Source: Gemmatimonadota bacterium
GTDB taxonomy: Bacteria > Gemmatimonadota > Gemmatimonadetes > Gemmatimonadales > Gemmatimonadaceae
Length of the DNA: 42,955 nucleotides
Direction: 5' to 3'
NCBI GenBank assembly: GCA_028287285.1
Contig: JAQBPY010000064.1
Span: 1-42,955 of the forward strand
Shown here: piece after piece, positions 1 through 11,219 of the stretch
Position numbering within the stretch: the first letter of the stretch is position 1
Layout: the number at the start of each line of letters is the position of its first letter
Notes under the pieces: generated by a model
Told to the model about the DNA's origin: nothing
The model's database searches: none
The model's input: only the letters and a program-made list of their open reading frames with translations
Translations under genes and position numbers: made by a program

Positions 1-171
1 GCCGGTGAGCCGGCTGGCGCGCAGGTGCAACGCGCCCCGAGCGCCAAGCACGCGCATCACCGCGCATGCGACGTCGATGAAATCCGGACGGCCTATGACT
101 TCGTCGGTGGTGATGGCATGAACCACCGGCACTCCGATCGTTCGCATGCCCGCCTCGCCTTCCAGCGTCAT
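1..171 (-). CDS. thiE: Thiamine-phosphate synthase/TenI-like protein, N-terminal fragment (runs off the left edge)
   Basis: Only the first 57 residues are in the window; the gene continues past base 1. The visible part reads PVVHAITTDEVIGRPDF and then ARGALHLRA, which resembles the first strand and helix of the ThiE/TenI TIM barrel, where HAITTDE and the following HLR strand are typical. ThiE joins the hydroxymethylpyrimidine pyrophosphate and thiazole phosphate halves of thiamine phosphate in the cytosol. The ATG at 171 follows a GGAGAG ribosome binding site and lies 8 bases after the fmt stop, so the gene is probably the last member seen of the ruvB-to-fmt operon. A second ATG nine codons in is an alternative start. 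ThiE and TenI cannot be told apart from this fragment. Confidence 0.6.
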   Translation of the reverse strand, partial: MTLEGEAGMRTIGVPVVHAITTDEVIGRPDFIDVACAVMRVLGARGALHLRASRLTG

Positions 172-178
172 GCTCTCC

Positions 179-1132
179 CTACGAGGCGGGGCTGCCGTCG
201 GTGTCGAAGCGGTCGCCCACCGCGATTCCGCGCCCGTTCGCCCACTCCAGCGGTGACAGGCGCTTTTTTCCGGACGGTTGCAGCGACTGGATGCGCACCG
301 CGCCGGAACCGCAGGCCACCAGCAGTCCCGCCGAATCCACCGCGAGCACCTCGCCAGGTACGTGCGAAACGCCTCGTGGGGCCACGCGAGCGCCGAACAG
401 CTTGACCTCGAGGCCGTTCACGGCGGACCATGCGGCCGGCTTTGGATCATACGCGCGGATGTGGCGGCTCACCTGGTATGCGTCGCCGGTCCAGGACACG
501 CGAGCGGCATCGCGTGTCAGCTTGCCCGCGTACGTGGCGCGGCTGTCGTCCTGCGCTTCCGGTTGGGCGGCGCCGAGCTCGATCAATGCGAGTGCTTCGA
601 TCAGTGCGTTCGCGCCGAGCTCACTCAGCCGCAGCGACAGCTCGAGTGACGTTTCATCCTCGAGAATGGGCGTGCGCGCGACATGGACAATCGGGCCGGC
701 GTCGAGCGCGGGCACCATCTGCATGATCGTCACCCCCGTCTCGGCGAGTCCATCACGAATGGCCGCTTGTATTGGCGCGGCACCGCGCAACGCCGGCAGC
801 AGCGATGCGTGAATGTTCAGGGTGCCCAGCCGCGGCAGGTCGATGACGGCTTTAGGAAGGATGTGTCCGTAGGCGACAACGACGCTCACGTCCGGTGCTA
901 ACGCGCCGATCTCCGCGACGAAGGCGTCGCCGCGCGGCTTCTCGGGCTGAAGCACCGGAATACCTTCGGCAACAGCGACCTGCTTCACCGGCGACGGCTG
1001 CACCGTGGAGCGCGACCGGCCCACCGGCTTATCCGTCTGGGTCACAACGCCCACGACGTCGAACCCTTCGCCAATGAGCGCACGCAGGGGCGCCGTTGCG
1101 AACTCCGGTGTCCCCCAGAACAAGACGCGCAC
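179..1132 (-). CDS. fmt: Methionyl-tRNA formyltransferase
   Basis: Transfers a formyl group from 10-formyl-tetrahydrofolate to Met-tRNA(fMet) in the cytosol to make the initiator tRNA. The 317-residue length is normal for the family. The N-terminus MRVLFWGTPEFA is the Rossmann-type formyltransferase strand, and the active-site region HASLLPALRGAAPIQ matches the conserved H-x-SLLP-x-x-RG-x-x-P signature near residue 108, followed by GVTIMQM. The C-terminal part (after about residue 205) fits the OB-like tRNA-binding domain. It lies downstream of def, and the pair makes and removes the formyl group of nascent proteins. A degenerate copy of the dispersed repeat sits just before its start codon. 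Confidence 0.95.
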   Translation of the reverse strand: MRVLFWGTPEFATAPLRALIGEGFDVVGVVTQTDKPVGRSRSTVQPSPVKQVAVAEGIPVLQPEKPRGDAFVAEIGALAPDVSVVVAYGHILPKAVIDLPRLGTLNIHASLLPALRGAAPIQAAIRDGLAETGVTIMQMVPALDAGPIVHVARTPILEDETSLELSLRLSELGANALIEALALIELGAAQPEAQDDSRATYAGKLTRDAARVSWTGDAYQVSRHIRAYDPKPAAWSAVNGLEVKLFGARVAPRGVSHVPGEVLAVDSAGLLVACGSGAVRIQSLQPSGKKRLSPLEWANGRGIAVGDRFDTDGSPAS

Positions 1133-1139
1133 TATCCCC

Positions 1140-1171
1140 GTCGTCCTGAACCAGGTGTGGGGCCTGCTTTC
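1140..1171. repeat. Degenerate copy of the dispersed 33-bp intergenic repeat
   Basis: In the def-fmt gap the sequence begins GTCGTCCTGA and ends CCTGCTTTCATC, matching both ends of the better copies at 3322, 4438 and 30850, while the middle (AACCAGGTGTGGGG) has diverged from GCGAAGCGAAGGA. It sits in what would be the fmt leader. Confidence 0.5.
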
Positions 1172-1175
1172 ATCA

Positions 1176-1745
1176 TCACAGCTCTTCGTCCGGATGCTGA
1201 TGCTCGTCCAGGTCTTCGGGCGTCTCGAGCGACACGCGCCGAATGTAGCCCGGGTAGTCGTCAGCCTGGAGCTTCCACTTGGCCAGTGCGGCCGTTCGCT
1301 TCAATACACTCAGGTAGTCGAGAAACAGCTTGCCGTCGAGATGGTCGATCTCGTGCTGCAGGCAGCGCGCGAGCAGATCCGTGGCCTCACGCTGAAACGG
1401 CTTCATGTTCCGGTCGAGCGCCATCACCGTCACGCTCTTTGGTCGCTCGACGTCGGCGTAGATGTCCGGAATGGAAAGGCATCCCTCTTCGCCCTTGGCT
1501 TTGCCCGCCGACGAGAGCACGATGTCGGGATTGATGATCACGAATGGATCCTTGCCGAGGTCCAGCACGGCGAGTCGTTCGGTGCGGCCCACCTGTGGCG
1601 CGGCGAGCCCGATGCCGCGCGCATGATGCATCGTTTCGAACATGTCGTCGATCAGGCGCTGTATGTCCGGCGTCATCACGTCCACCGGAACGGCGGCTTG
1701 GCGGAGTATCTGATCTCCGAGGACACGAATGTCGAGAATCGTCAC
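1176..1745 (-). CDS. def: Peptide deformylase
   Basis: Metalloprotease that removes the N-formyl group from nascent polypeptides at the ribosome. All three family motifs are visible: motif 1 GIGLAAPQVG near residue 45, motif 2 EEGCLSIPD near residue 88 (Cys metal ligand), and motif 3 QHEIDHLDG near residue 130 (two His ligands and the catalytic Glu). The 189-residue length is slightly longer than the E. coli enzyme because of a C-terminal extension ending in EHQHPDEEL. The gene follows yajC by 9 bases and precedes fmt by 43 bases on the same strand. Confidence 0.96.
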   Translation of the reverse strand: MTILDIRVLGDQILRQAAVPVDVMTPDIQRLIDDMFETMHHARGIGLAAPQVGRTERLAVLDLGKDPFVIINPDIVLSSAGKAKGEEGCLSIPDIYADVERPKSVTVMALDRNMKPFQREATDLLARCLQHEIDHLDGKLFLDYLSVLKRTAALAKWKLQADDYPGYIRRVSLETPEDLDEHQHPDEEL

Positions 1746-1754
1746 GGCGCTTGC

Positions 1755-4397
<2,643 letters not shown>

Positions 4398-4437
4398 TCT
4401 GCGGGAGCGAAGGGTGATTGTGTCGTGAGCAGCGTCT

Positions 4438-4470
4438 GTCGTCCTGAGCGAAGCGAAGGACCTGCTTTCC
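4438..4470. repeat. Dispersed 33-bp intergenic repeat, ruvB-queA gap
   Basis: The best-preserved copy: it starts GTCGTCCTGAGCGAAGCG and ends AAGGACCTGCTTTCC. The rest of the 4398-4571 gap holds direct CTCTGCGGT/CCTCTGCGGT motifs at about 4530-4550 and a weak GAGCT/AGCTC hairpin just after the ruvB stop. I see no gene in it. Confidence 0.8.
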
Positions 4471-4571
4471 ATCTTCATCCTGAATCGGCCGTTCTCGCCC
4501 GTGACGAGGCGGGCTCCTCCTCTCTGCGGTTCCTCTGCGGTCCTCCTGGCTCATGAGCTCTTGAAAAGCTC

Positions 4572-5600
4572 TTAGAAGAGCAACGCCTGCTCACCCGCCA
4601 ATGATGGCGGCGTGTACCCAAAGTGCCGGTACGCCTGTGCCGTCGCAACGCGCCCGCGCGGTGTCCGCTGCAAAAACCCCTGCTGCACCAGAAATGGCTC
4701 GTACACCTCTTCGAGCGTATTTGTATCCTCGCCAATGGCCGCCGAGATCGTCGACACGCCCACCGGACCCCCGTCGAACTTCTCGATGATCGCCTTGAGA
4801 ATACGCGCGTCCATGTCGTCGAGCCCGAACGCATCCACGTCGAGCATCGCGAGCGCCGCGCGCGCCACGTCTTCCGTGATGATCCCGTTGGCGCGCACCT
4901 GCGCGTAGTCCCGGACACGACGCAACAAGCGGTTCGCCACGCGCGGTGTCCCGCGCGACCGGCGCGCAATCTCCCGCGCGCCGGCAACCTCGATCTCCAC
5001 CTTCAGCACATCCGCCGTGCGCTGCACGATCAGCTCGAGATCTTCGGGGGAGTAGTAGTTGAGGCGCTGCTCGATACCGAACCGCGCCCGCATGGGCGGT
5101 GTGAGCATGCCAAAGCGAGTCGTCGCCCCGATGAGCGTGAATCGCTCGATGGGCATCGTGATCGTCTGCGCCTTGGGTCCCTCGCTGAGCCGGATGTCGA
5201 TGCGGTAGTCCTCCATCGCCGGATAGAGAAATTCCTCGATCACCGGGCGCAGACGATGGATCTCGTCGATGAAGAGGATATCGCCAGCGCGGAGGTTGGT
5301 GAGCGTGCCCACGAGGTCGCCGGGCTTCTCGAGCGCGGGCCCCGACGTGGTCCGGATGTTCACCCGCAGCTCCCGCGCGATGAGCTCGGCGAGCGTCGTC
5401 TTTCCAAGGCCCGGCGGCCCGTAAAAGACGGCATGATCGAGCGGCTCGTTGCGCGCCAGTGCCGCGTCGATGGCCAGCCGAAGGTTGTCCTTGACCTTGT
5501 GCTGCCCGATGAACTCCTCAAGCCGCTGCGGACGCAGCGACAGCTCGACGACCGACTCATCGGCCAGCTCTTCCGGCGTGGTAATCTCAGCGCGCGACAT
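4572..5600 (-). CDS. ruvB: Holliday junction branch migration ATPase RuvB
   Basis: Hexameric AAA+ motor that drives branch migration together with RuvA. The 342-residue protein shows Walker [10 protein letters not shown] near residue 60, Walker [10 protein letters not shown] near residue 110, sensor [18 protein letters not shown], and the C-terminal winged-helix region [10 protein letters not shown] chose the ATG of [12 protein letters not shown], where RuvB homology begins, over an ATG 15 codons upstream. The gene is separated from ruvC-ruvA, which lie about 5 kb away next to yebC, and here it heads the queA-tgt-yajC-def-fmt run. Confidence 0.96.
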   Translation of the reverse strand: MSRAEITTPEELADESVVELSLRPQRLEEFIGQHKVKDNLRLAIDAALARNEPLDHAVFYGPPGLGKTTLAELIARELRVNIRTTSGPALEKPGDLVGTLTNLRAGDILFIDEIHRLRPVIEEFLYPAMEDYRIDIRLSEGPKAQTITMPIERFTLIGATTRFGMLTPPMRARFGIEQRLNYYSPEDLELIVQRTADVLKVEIEVAGAREIARRSRGTPRVANRLLRRVRDYAQVRANGIITEDVARAALAMLDVDAFGLDDMDARILKAIIEKFDGGPVGVSTISAAIGEDTNTLEEVYEPFLVQQGFLQRTPRGRVATAQAYRHFGYTPPSLAGEQALLF

Positions 5601-5776
5601 TCGATCTACTCTACTGGACTGGAGCCGCGGCAGCCAACTGTTCACCAGTCAACGAATACCGAATGGATGCCGAAAGAAGGAAATTTGCGGCCGGGACTCC
5701 AGATCTGCAATGGAATCGGCCGACAATCGTCATATCATTGTCCGGCTCGTCCTCCCGTACTTCCCATTCAATTTCA

Positions 5777-6856
5777 ATGCACCTACCAATACTTGCCCGG
5801 AGAGGCAGGCAGTATCGACCGCTGCCAATGCTGTCGGGGCTGCTCGCGCTTTCATCGCTGGCGGCGTGTGACATCCCCACGTCGGCGCCCATCATCGACG
5901 TGCGGTGGCTCGTGCCCGCCCAGACGTCGCGCATCTCGGTCTCCACTCTCCTGCCTGGCGGCGTGTCCATCCTTGCGGACAGCAGCGGCTTTACGGTGAA
6001 CGCCGCATCGGCCACCGTGACCCGCGCGCTTTCCGCGGACTGCGCACCATGTGCGGCCGGAAATGGCTTCACCGGTCCAAAGCCGGCGTTCATCGCCATC
6101 GCGTCAACGTCGACCTCCGTGCCGCCGGACATCTCATCGGCGAGCCTCACGAGTGGCTCGCTGGTCATCAACGTCGCCAACAACTACACCTTCGATCCAC
6201 TGCGCCCCAACGGCACCTCGGCGCCATTCGGCAATGCGACGATCACGGTCTCCAACGGATCGACGTCGCTCGGCAGCACGGTCATCAATGGGTCCACGAC
6301 GGCGCTGAACCCCAATGGCACGCTCTCCATCACGGTGCCGCTCGCCGGCCCGATCTCGGGAGCATCGCCCATCACGATCGCCTTTACCGTGAACTCGCCT
6401 GCCGGAGGTGTTGTGCAGATGGATGCGAGCCGCACCATCGTCGTGACGGTGATACCCACCGCGCTCAAGGTGGCGAATGCGAACGTCTCCGTAGCGGGGC
6501 GTACGTTGAGCTCGTCACTCAACATGAATCTCGACGTCGATTCCGCGATCACCAATCGGGTGATCGACGGGAAGATGCAACTCACGATCGTGAACCCGTT
6601 TGCCGTAACGAGCACCGCGACCGTGAAGTTGCAGCCGGACAACGGTGCCGTCATCAACAAGATCGTCAGCCTCGGTCTCAACACCACCACCGCGACCATC
6701 CCGCTCACGCTCGCCGAGGTGAGGAGTCTCTTCGGGCACAACGTGACGATCACCATTGCGGGCGCCGCCAATGCCACCGGCCCCGTGTCGGTCTCGCCAA
6801 GGCAGACCGTCGTGGTGACAACCAGGTTCGACCTCACGCTCGAAGTGGGGAGCTGA
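5777..6856 (+). CDS. Secreted lipoprotein of unknown function, paired with an outer-membrane barrel
   Basis: I do not recognise a family. The N-terminus has a basic region (RRGRQYR), a hydrophobic stretch and the lipobox SSLAAC with Cys at about residue 31, so it is probably a lipoprotein. The mature part is rich in Ser, Thr, Val and Asn and predicted to be beta-rich, with repeating patterns of the kind seen in immunoglobulin-like or adhesin folds, for example GNATITVSNGSTSLGSTV and LNPNGTLSITVPL. It ends TTRFDLTLEVGS, 3 bases before the next start, so the two genes are coupled. The start is uncertain: 5777 and the ATG at 5828 are both possible and neither has a clear ribosome binding site. 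A GACAAT/ATTGTC dyad at 5722-5742 lies upstream. Confidence 0.75.
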   Translation: MHLPILARRGRQYRPLPMLSGLLALSSLAACDIPTSAPIIDVRWLVPAQTSRISVSTLLPGGVSILADSSGFTVNAASATVTRALSADCAPCAAGNGFTGPKPAFIAIASTSTSVPPDISSASLTSGSLVINVANNYTFDPLRPNGTSAPFGNATITVSNGSTSLGSTVINGSTTALNPNGTLSITVPLAGPISGASPITIAFTVNSPAGGVVQMDASRTIVVTVIPTALKVANANVSVAGRTLSSSLNMNLDVDSAITNRVIDGKMQLTIVNPFAVTSTATVKLQPDNGAVINKIVSLGLNTTTATIPLTLAEVRSLFGHNVTITIAGAANATGPVSVSPRQTVVVTTRFDLTLEVGS

Positions 6857-6859
6857 CCA

Positions 6860-8122
6860 ATGAAGAACATTCGCATGTTCGGCGCCGCCGTTGTGTTGGC
6901 ACTCACGGCGCGCGCAGCCAGCGCGCAACTGCCTGATGCCAGCGCGGCAGGTTTTGGCATGGCGGGAAACTATACGGCGGTGGCGCGCGGCTTTGACGCG
7001 CCCGCATTCAATCCGGCAAACTTGGGCTTGTCGCAAAACCCGGCGTTCTCGCTCAGTCTTCTCGCCTTCGGCATCAACACGGGCATCGATCCGGTCAAGC
7101 TTGGCGACGTCAAGCCGTTCGGTGGCAAGGTCGTGCCCGCCGCCACGAAGGAAGCATGGCTGCAACAGATCGGCACCGGCCGGGAAAGGGGCGGCGCCGA
7201 TGCCGGGTTGTCGATTCTCGCGCTCAGCATCAGGAACATCGGCTTGCAGGTGGGCCTCGTTGGCACCGGTGAAGTGAACCTGAACCAGGATGCGGCCGAA
7301 GCCATTCTTTTTGGCAATGCGGGCCGGACCGGCTCGGCCAGGGCGTTCAGCTTCAGTAACTCCAGCGCCAGCGGCTCGGCGTTTGGCGTGGGCGCAGTGA
7401 GTCTTGCCATTCCCATCAGCGGCGTTGAGCAGGGCCAGCACCTGTCGTTCGGCGTGACGGGCAAGTACATCGTCGGCCTCGTGGCCGGTCGTGCAATGGA
7501 CAACGGGTCATCCGTCACACCGGACAACATCAACGTCCAGTTTCCGGTGGTGTATACGGACTCGTTGCACGTCGGCAGTGCGGGCAGTGGCGTTGGCGTG
7601 GACCTTGGTCTCGCCTGGGGCGATCAGAAAACCACGTTCAGCGTTGCCGCGAAGAACGTGTTGAACACGTTTGCATGGTCGACGGACGCGTTCAAGAGCC
7701 GGCCCGGTGGCTTCACCTTTGACGGCACGAACAGCAAGTCCACGTTCGTCGAAGCGCCGTACTCGGCGGCGCCGGCCTCCATGCGTGCCGCGCTGGAAGA
7801 CGAAAAGTTCAAGCCGGAGATCGCGGCGGGCATTGCGCACAAGACCGGAGAATTCCTCCTGTCGGCCGACGCAGGCCAGCGTATCGGCGACGGCATCGCA
7901 CTTGGTCCCAAGATGCACGTTGGTGTGGGCGCCGAGTTTACGGGCATTCCGTTGCTCGCCCTGCGCGGCGGTGTCGCGGCGATCACGCAAGGTTACCAGG
8001 CCGCCGCCGGTCTTGGCCTCCACCTTGGCTGGTTCGAGCTTGGCGCCGGCGTGATGACGCGCTCGAGGAACAACAACGGGCAGGAGGTTGGCGCGATGGT
8101 GAGTCTGGTGGGGATCAGATAG
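6860..8122 (+). CDS. Outer-membrane beta-barrel protein (FadL/PorV-like N-terminus)
   Basis: 420 residues with a clear Sec signal peptide (KNIRMFGAAVVLALTARAASA, cleavage before QLPDAS). The next block, AAGFGMAGNYTAVARGFDA then NPANLGL, resembles the N-terminal plug of FadL, PorV and similar barrels (GMGGA-x-VA...NPA-x-L). Alternating hydrophobic strands follow to the end (GAMVSLVGIR). A GGGGAG site precedes the ATG and overlaps the end of the upstream lipoprotein gene. The two products may work together at the outer membrane; the cargo or ligand is unknown. Its stop codon lies inside an inverted repeat shared with the convergent gene. Confidence 0.7.
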   Translation: MKNIRMFGAAVVLALTARAASAQLPDASAAGFGMAGNYTAVARGFDAPAFNPANLGLSQNPAFSLSLLAFGINTGIDPVKLGDVKPFGGKVVPAATKEAWLQQIGTGRERGGADAGLSILALSIRNIGLQVGLVGTGEVNLNQDAAEAILFGNAGRTGSARAFSFSNSSASGSAFGVGAVSLAIPISGVEQGQHLSFGVTGKYIVGLVAGRAMDNGSSVTPDNINVQFPVVYTDSLHVGSAGSGVGVDLGLAWGDQKTTFSVAAKNVLNTFAWSTDAFKSRPGGFTFDGTNSKSTFVEAPYSAAPASMRAALEDEKFKPEIAAGIAHKTGEFLLSADAGQRIGDGIALGPKMHVGVGAEFTGIPLLALRGGVAAITQGYQAAAGLGLHLGWFELGAGVMTRSRNNNGQEVGAMVSLVGIR

Positions 8123-8138
8123 CGTCCGGCTATCTGAT
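8114..8138. terminator. Inverted repeat covering both convergent stop codons
   Basis: ATCAGATAG at 8114-8122 pairs perfectly with CTATCTGAT at 8130-8138 around a 7-base loop. The arms contain the TAG stop of the barrel gene on the plus strand and the TAG stop of the phosphodiesterase gene on the minus strand. There is no T-tract on either side, so it is at best an atypical bidirectional terminator or an mRNA 3'-end stabiliser. Confidence 0.4.
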
Positions 8139-9377
8139 TATCCGACTCAATACCTCCAGACTGCCGTCCACCTGCGGTACACGTTCCAGCCGCAACAGCG
8201 CCGCCACGAATGGATAGACATTCACGTTTTCCAGCGGCGGGATGATGCCAAGGGGCCGCACGCCGGGTCCCGCCGCGAGGAAGATGCCGTGCATGTTCTC
8301 CACCAGCGGATCCCAGCCGTGCGCGCCTTTTGACGTGACCTTGTCCGTGCTCCGGTGCAACAGCACGAACCCGTCTTCGGCGACCAGAATCAGGTCGCCG
8401 AATTTCGGGTTCGACGCCACGTGCCAACGTGGGGGCGTTTCAGAGGGACGATACACGCGCGCATTCGTGAGGCCTTTCGCGAGCGTCTCGTACGAACGAC
8501 GGAGCCGAGTGGTGTCGCCGTCGAACCACAGAGACACAACCGGGCCGTTGTCGCTGAAAACGATGCTCGTGGTGTCCACGCCGCCGTGCGCGAGCAGGTC
8601 ACCCACGGCGATGGCGCGCTGCGGCGAGATCGTCGACATCCCGTGGTCCGAGACGAGCACGATGTTCACGCTGTCGCGCATGGGCAGCACGGCAATGCTG
8701 TCGAGCAGCCGCCGCAATGCACCGTCGACGTCGGCCACGGCGCGCGCCGTCTGCACCGTATCCGGCCCGAACTTGTGCGTGGTGTCGTCCACTTCGTTCA
8801 GGTACATCATGAGCAGGTGCGGCCGCTCGCCGGCCGGCTTGCGGAACCATGACACCAGCGCGTCCACCCGCACTGAATTCGGGCGTTTGCCGTCGAAGGC
8901 ATTCCAGATGCTCGGCCGCATGCCGCCGATATCCGCTTCGGAGCCCGGCCAGAAGTAGATCCCCGTCTTTACGCCATTGCGCTCCGCCGTCGCCCAGATC
9001 GGCTCGCCGCTGTACCACCGCGCATCGCGTATCGTCGAATCGTTGTTGCGGTACACCGCCTTCGTGGCCGGATCGTAAAAGATATTGCCGACGATGCCGT
9101 GGTGTCCCGGATAGAGTCCGGTGGCCAGCGTATAGTGATTGGGAAATGTCTTGGATGGAAACGACGGGATCAACGCGCTCGCGCGTACGCCGCGCGCTGC
9201 GATCTCCTCGAATGCGGCGGGGTGGTACCGCTCGATGTAATCGTGCCGGAAGGCATCGAACGAGATCATCACCACATATGGCCGCGAGGTTCCTGGCTCC
9301 CTCGCTATTCCCGGCGGTGACGCGCAACCCAGCGCCGCCGCCGCCGCTCCAGCAAGTGCAACGTTGCGAAATCCCAA
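8130..9377 (-). CDS. Lipoprotein nucleotide pyrophosphatase/phosphodiesterase (alkaline phosphatase superfamily)
   Basis: 415 residues, closest in appearance to ectonucleotide pyrophosphatase/phosphodiesterases. After a lipoprotein signal (lipobox AALGC, Cys near residue 18), the core begins PYVVMISFDAFRHDY with the first metal-binding Asp. The nucleophile Thr is in PSFPSKTFPNHYTLATG, followed by PGHHGIVGN, a middle DDTTHKFGPD metal site, VLVSDHGM, and a final His in KGAHGWDP. The family hydrolyses phosphodiester or pyrophosphate bonds of nucleotides or lipids, here probably in the periplasm. The start codon is TTG, three bases after the aminotransferase stop, and no other reasonable start exists. 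The true substrate is unknown. Confidence 0.85.
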   Translation of the reverse strand: MGFRNVALAGAAAAALGCASPPGIAREPGTSRPYVVMISFDAFRHDYIERYHPAAFEEIAARGVRASALIPSFPSKTFPNHYTLATGLYPGHHGIVGNIFYDPATKAVYRNNDSTIRDARWYSGEPIWATAERNGVKTGIYFWPGSEADIGGMRPSIWNAFDGKRPNSVRVDALVSWFRKPAGERPHLLMMYLNEVDDTTHKFGPDTVQTARAVADVDGALRRLLDSIAVLPMRDSVNIVLVSDHGMSTISPQRAIAVGDLLAHGGVDTTSIVFSDNGPVVSLWFDGDTTRLRRSYETLAKGLTNARVYRPSETPPRWHVASNPKFGDLILVAEDGFVLLHRSTDKVTSKGAHGWDPLVENMHGIFLAAGPGVRPLGIIPPLENVNVYPFVAALLRLERVPQVDGSLEVLSRIIR

Positions 9378-9380
9378 GAT

Positions 9381-10550
9381 CTATTCCAGCGTATGCAGCA
9401 GCGACGGCAGTGACCGCAGTCGATGCTCCGCGTGCTTGAGCGTCTGCAGCTTCTTGGAGAACGAGAACCGCGTGAGCTGCGCGCCATCGCTCTTCTTGTT
9501 GTAGAAGCTCGATCCCGGTACCGTCGCCACGCCAACCTCGCGCGCCAGCCACATCGCAAAGGTCACGTCGTCCTTGCTGCTGATGTCCGAGAAGTCCGCG
9601 AGAATGAAGTACGATCCTTCGGGAAGCTCGAACTTGAAGCCGACGTCCCGCAGCACCGGCACGATCATGTCACGCCGCGCGCGATAGTCGATCATGAAGT
9701 GGTTGTAGTAGTCGGCGTCGAAGGCCATCCCGGCCGCCACCGCAGCCTGCAACGGTGCAGGCGCACCAACGGTGAGGAAGTCGTGAATCTTGCGGATTGC
9801 ACCCGTCTGCTTTTCCGGCGCAATGATCCAGCCAATGCGCCAGCCGGTGCAGCTCCACGTCTTTGACGCACTCGAGATGGTGATGGTGCGGTCACGCATG
9901 CCTGGCAGCGTGGCCATCTCGTGATGATGTCCAGAGTAGACGAGATGTTCGTACGGCCCATCCGTGATCACCCACACATCGTGCTTGATGCACAGCTCCG
10001 CGATCTTCGTCATCTCGGCGCGGGTGAACACGCGGCCGGTGGGGTTGTGCGGCGTGTTCAGGATGATCGCCTTCGTGTGCTTCGTGAACGCCTTTTCGAG
10101 ACGATCAAAATCGAGCGCCCACGTGGGGCGCTCGAGGGGAACAAAAACTGGCTTGGCATCCGCGAGGATCGCATCGGGGCCGTAGTTCTCGTAGAACGGC
10201 TCGAGCACGATCACTTCATCGCCGGGGTCGATGAGCGCGAGGAACACCGCGGCCATTGCCTCCGTGGCGCCGCAGCATACCGTCACCTCGGTCTGGTGGT
10301 CCACGTCCATGCCGTAGAAGCGGCGGTATTTTTCCGCGATGGCGATGCGCAGCGCCGGGCTGCCCCAGGTCACCGCGTACTGGTTGATGTCCCCGTGAAT
10401 GGCCGCGCATGCCGCTTCCTTCATCGGCTCCGGCATGGGGAAATCAGGGAATCCCTGCGCGAGGTTCACTGCCTCGTATTGACTCGCCACGCGAGTCATT
10501 TCACGGATCACGGATTCAGTGAAGGATGCGGTGCGGCGGGCAGCGAACAT
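9381..10550 (-). CDS. PLP-dependent class I/II aminotransferase
   Basis: 389-residue fold-type I aminotransferase. Visible features are NLAQGFPDFPMP at the N-terminus, NQYAVTWGSPALR, NTPHNPTGRVFT, the PLP-lysine motif SASKTWSCTGWRIGW near residue 230, and a C-terminal TRFSFSKKL with the carboxylate-binding Arg. The opening block and the QYA-x-x-WG pattern resemble kynurenine/glutamine transaminase and methionine aminotransferase (YbdL) enzymes. The exact amino donor cannot be read from the sequence. The gene lies directly upstream of the lipoprotein phosphodiesterase with no functional link evident. Confidence 0.88.
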   Translation of the reverse strand: MFAARRTASFTESVIREMTRVASQYEAVNLAQGFPDFPMPEPMKEAACAAIHGDINQYAVTWGSPALRIAIAEKYRRFYGMDVDHQTEVTVCCGATEAMAAVFLALIDPGDEVIVLEPFYENYGPDAILADAKPVFVPLERPTWALDFDRLEKAFTKHTKAIILNTPHNPTGRVFTRAEMTKIAELCIKHDVWVITDGPYEHLVYSGHHHEMATLPGMRDRTITISSASKTWSCTGWRIGWIIAPEKQTGAIRKIHDFLTVGAPAPLQAAVAAGMAFDADYYNHFMIDYRARRDMIVPVLRDVGFKFELPEGSYFILADFSDISSKDDVTFAMWLAREVGVATVPGSSFYNKKSDGAQLTRFSFSKKLQTLKHAEHRLRSLPSLLHTLE

Positions 10551-10613
10551 GGGAGGTGGTTGGAGGTCAAAGAACCTTATTCGCGGAGCAACAATCGGCT
10601 AGAGCCGAAGGGT

Positions 10614-11219
10614 TCACCGCCCGGCAATACGCGCGAGCGCCGCCCTGATCAACTCGGTGGCCGTCACCGTCTTCGCACCCGCCTCGATCGCCCCGCGCAC
10701 CGCCTTCTCGGCGTCAGCATTGGAATAGCCGAGCGACACCAGCGCACGAATGGCGTCATCTGTCGACGGCGATGCCGAACGCCCAACGCCGGACTCCGCG
10801 CCCGACGATTGAAGGGTGTCCATCTTGTCCGCGAGATCGAGGATCATCTGCTCGGCCTTCTTCCGCCCCACCCGGGGAACGCTCTGGAGGATCGCGATGT
10901 CCTTCTCGCGCAACGCCCGCACGAGCCTGTCAGCCGTGAGCGACGATAGGAGGCCCAGCGCCAGCGCCGGACCCACTCCCTTGGCACCCAGCACCTTGTG
11001 GAATACCCGCCGCTCATAGGCGGATGTGAATCCGAACAGCTGCCATCCGTCTTCCTTCACCACGAGATACGTATGCAGCATGCACTTTTCGCCGACCTTT
11101 GGCAGCGCCTCGAACGCACTCAACGGCACCGCGAGCTCGTACGCCACACCGCCACTGGTGAAGATCTCCACGCGGTCCAGCTCCTTCGTGATCAGCGTGC
11201 CGGCAACCTGGACGATCAT
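10614..11219 (-). CDS. ruvA: Holliday junction DNA-binding subunit RuvA
   Basis: 201 residues, the usual RuvA length. It has the N-terminal OB fold (MIVQVAGTLITKE, GVAYELAVPLSAFE), two helix-hairpin-helix motifs in the middle (VLGAKGVGPALALGLLSS and VPRVGRKKAEQMI), and a C-terminal three-helix RuvB-interacting domain (DAIRALVSLGYSNADAEKAV). RuvA binds four-way junctions and loads RuvB. The ATG at 11219 overlaps the ruvC stop as ATGA, so an upstream in-frame ATG at 11315 is rejected. Confidence 0.95.
   Translation of the reverse strand: MIVQVAGTLITKELDRVEIFTSGGVAYELAVPLSAFEALPKVGEKCMLHTYLVVKEDGWQLFGFTSAYERRVFHKVLGAKGVGPALALGLLSSLTADRLVRALREKDIAILQSVPRVGRKKAEQMILDLADKMDTLQSSGAESGVGRSASPSTDDAIRALVSLGYSNADAEKAVRGAIEAGAKTVTATELIRAALARIAGR

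Noticed and set aside
4623-5999. Long open frame of about 458 codons on the plus strand across ruvB
   Set aside because: It is antisense to an unambiguous ruvB and has His/Arg-rich shadow composition; no family features.
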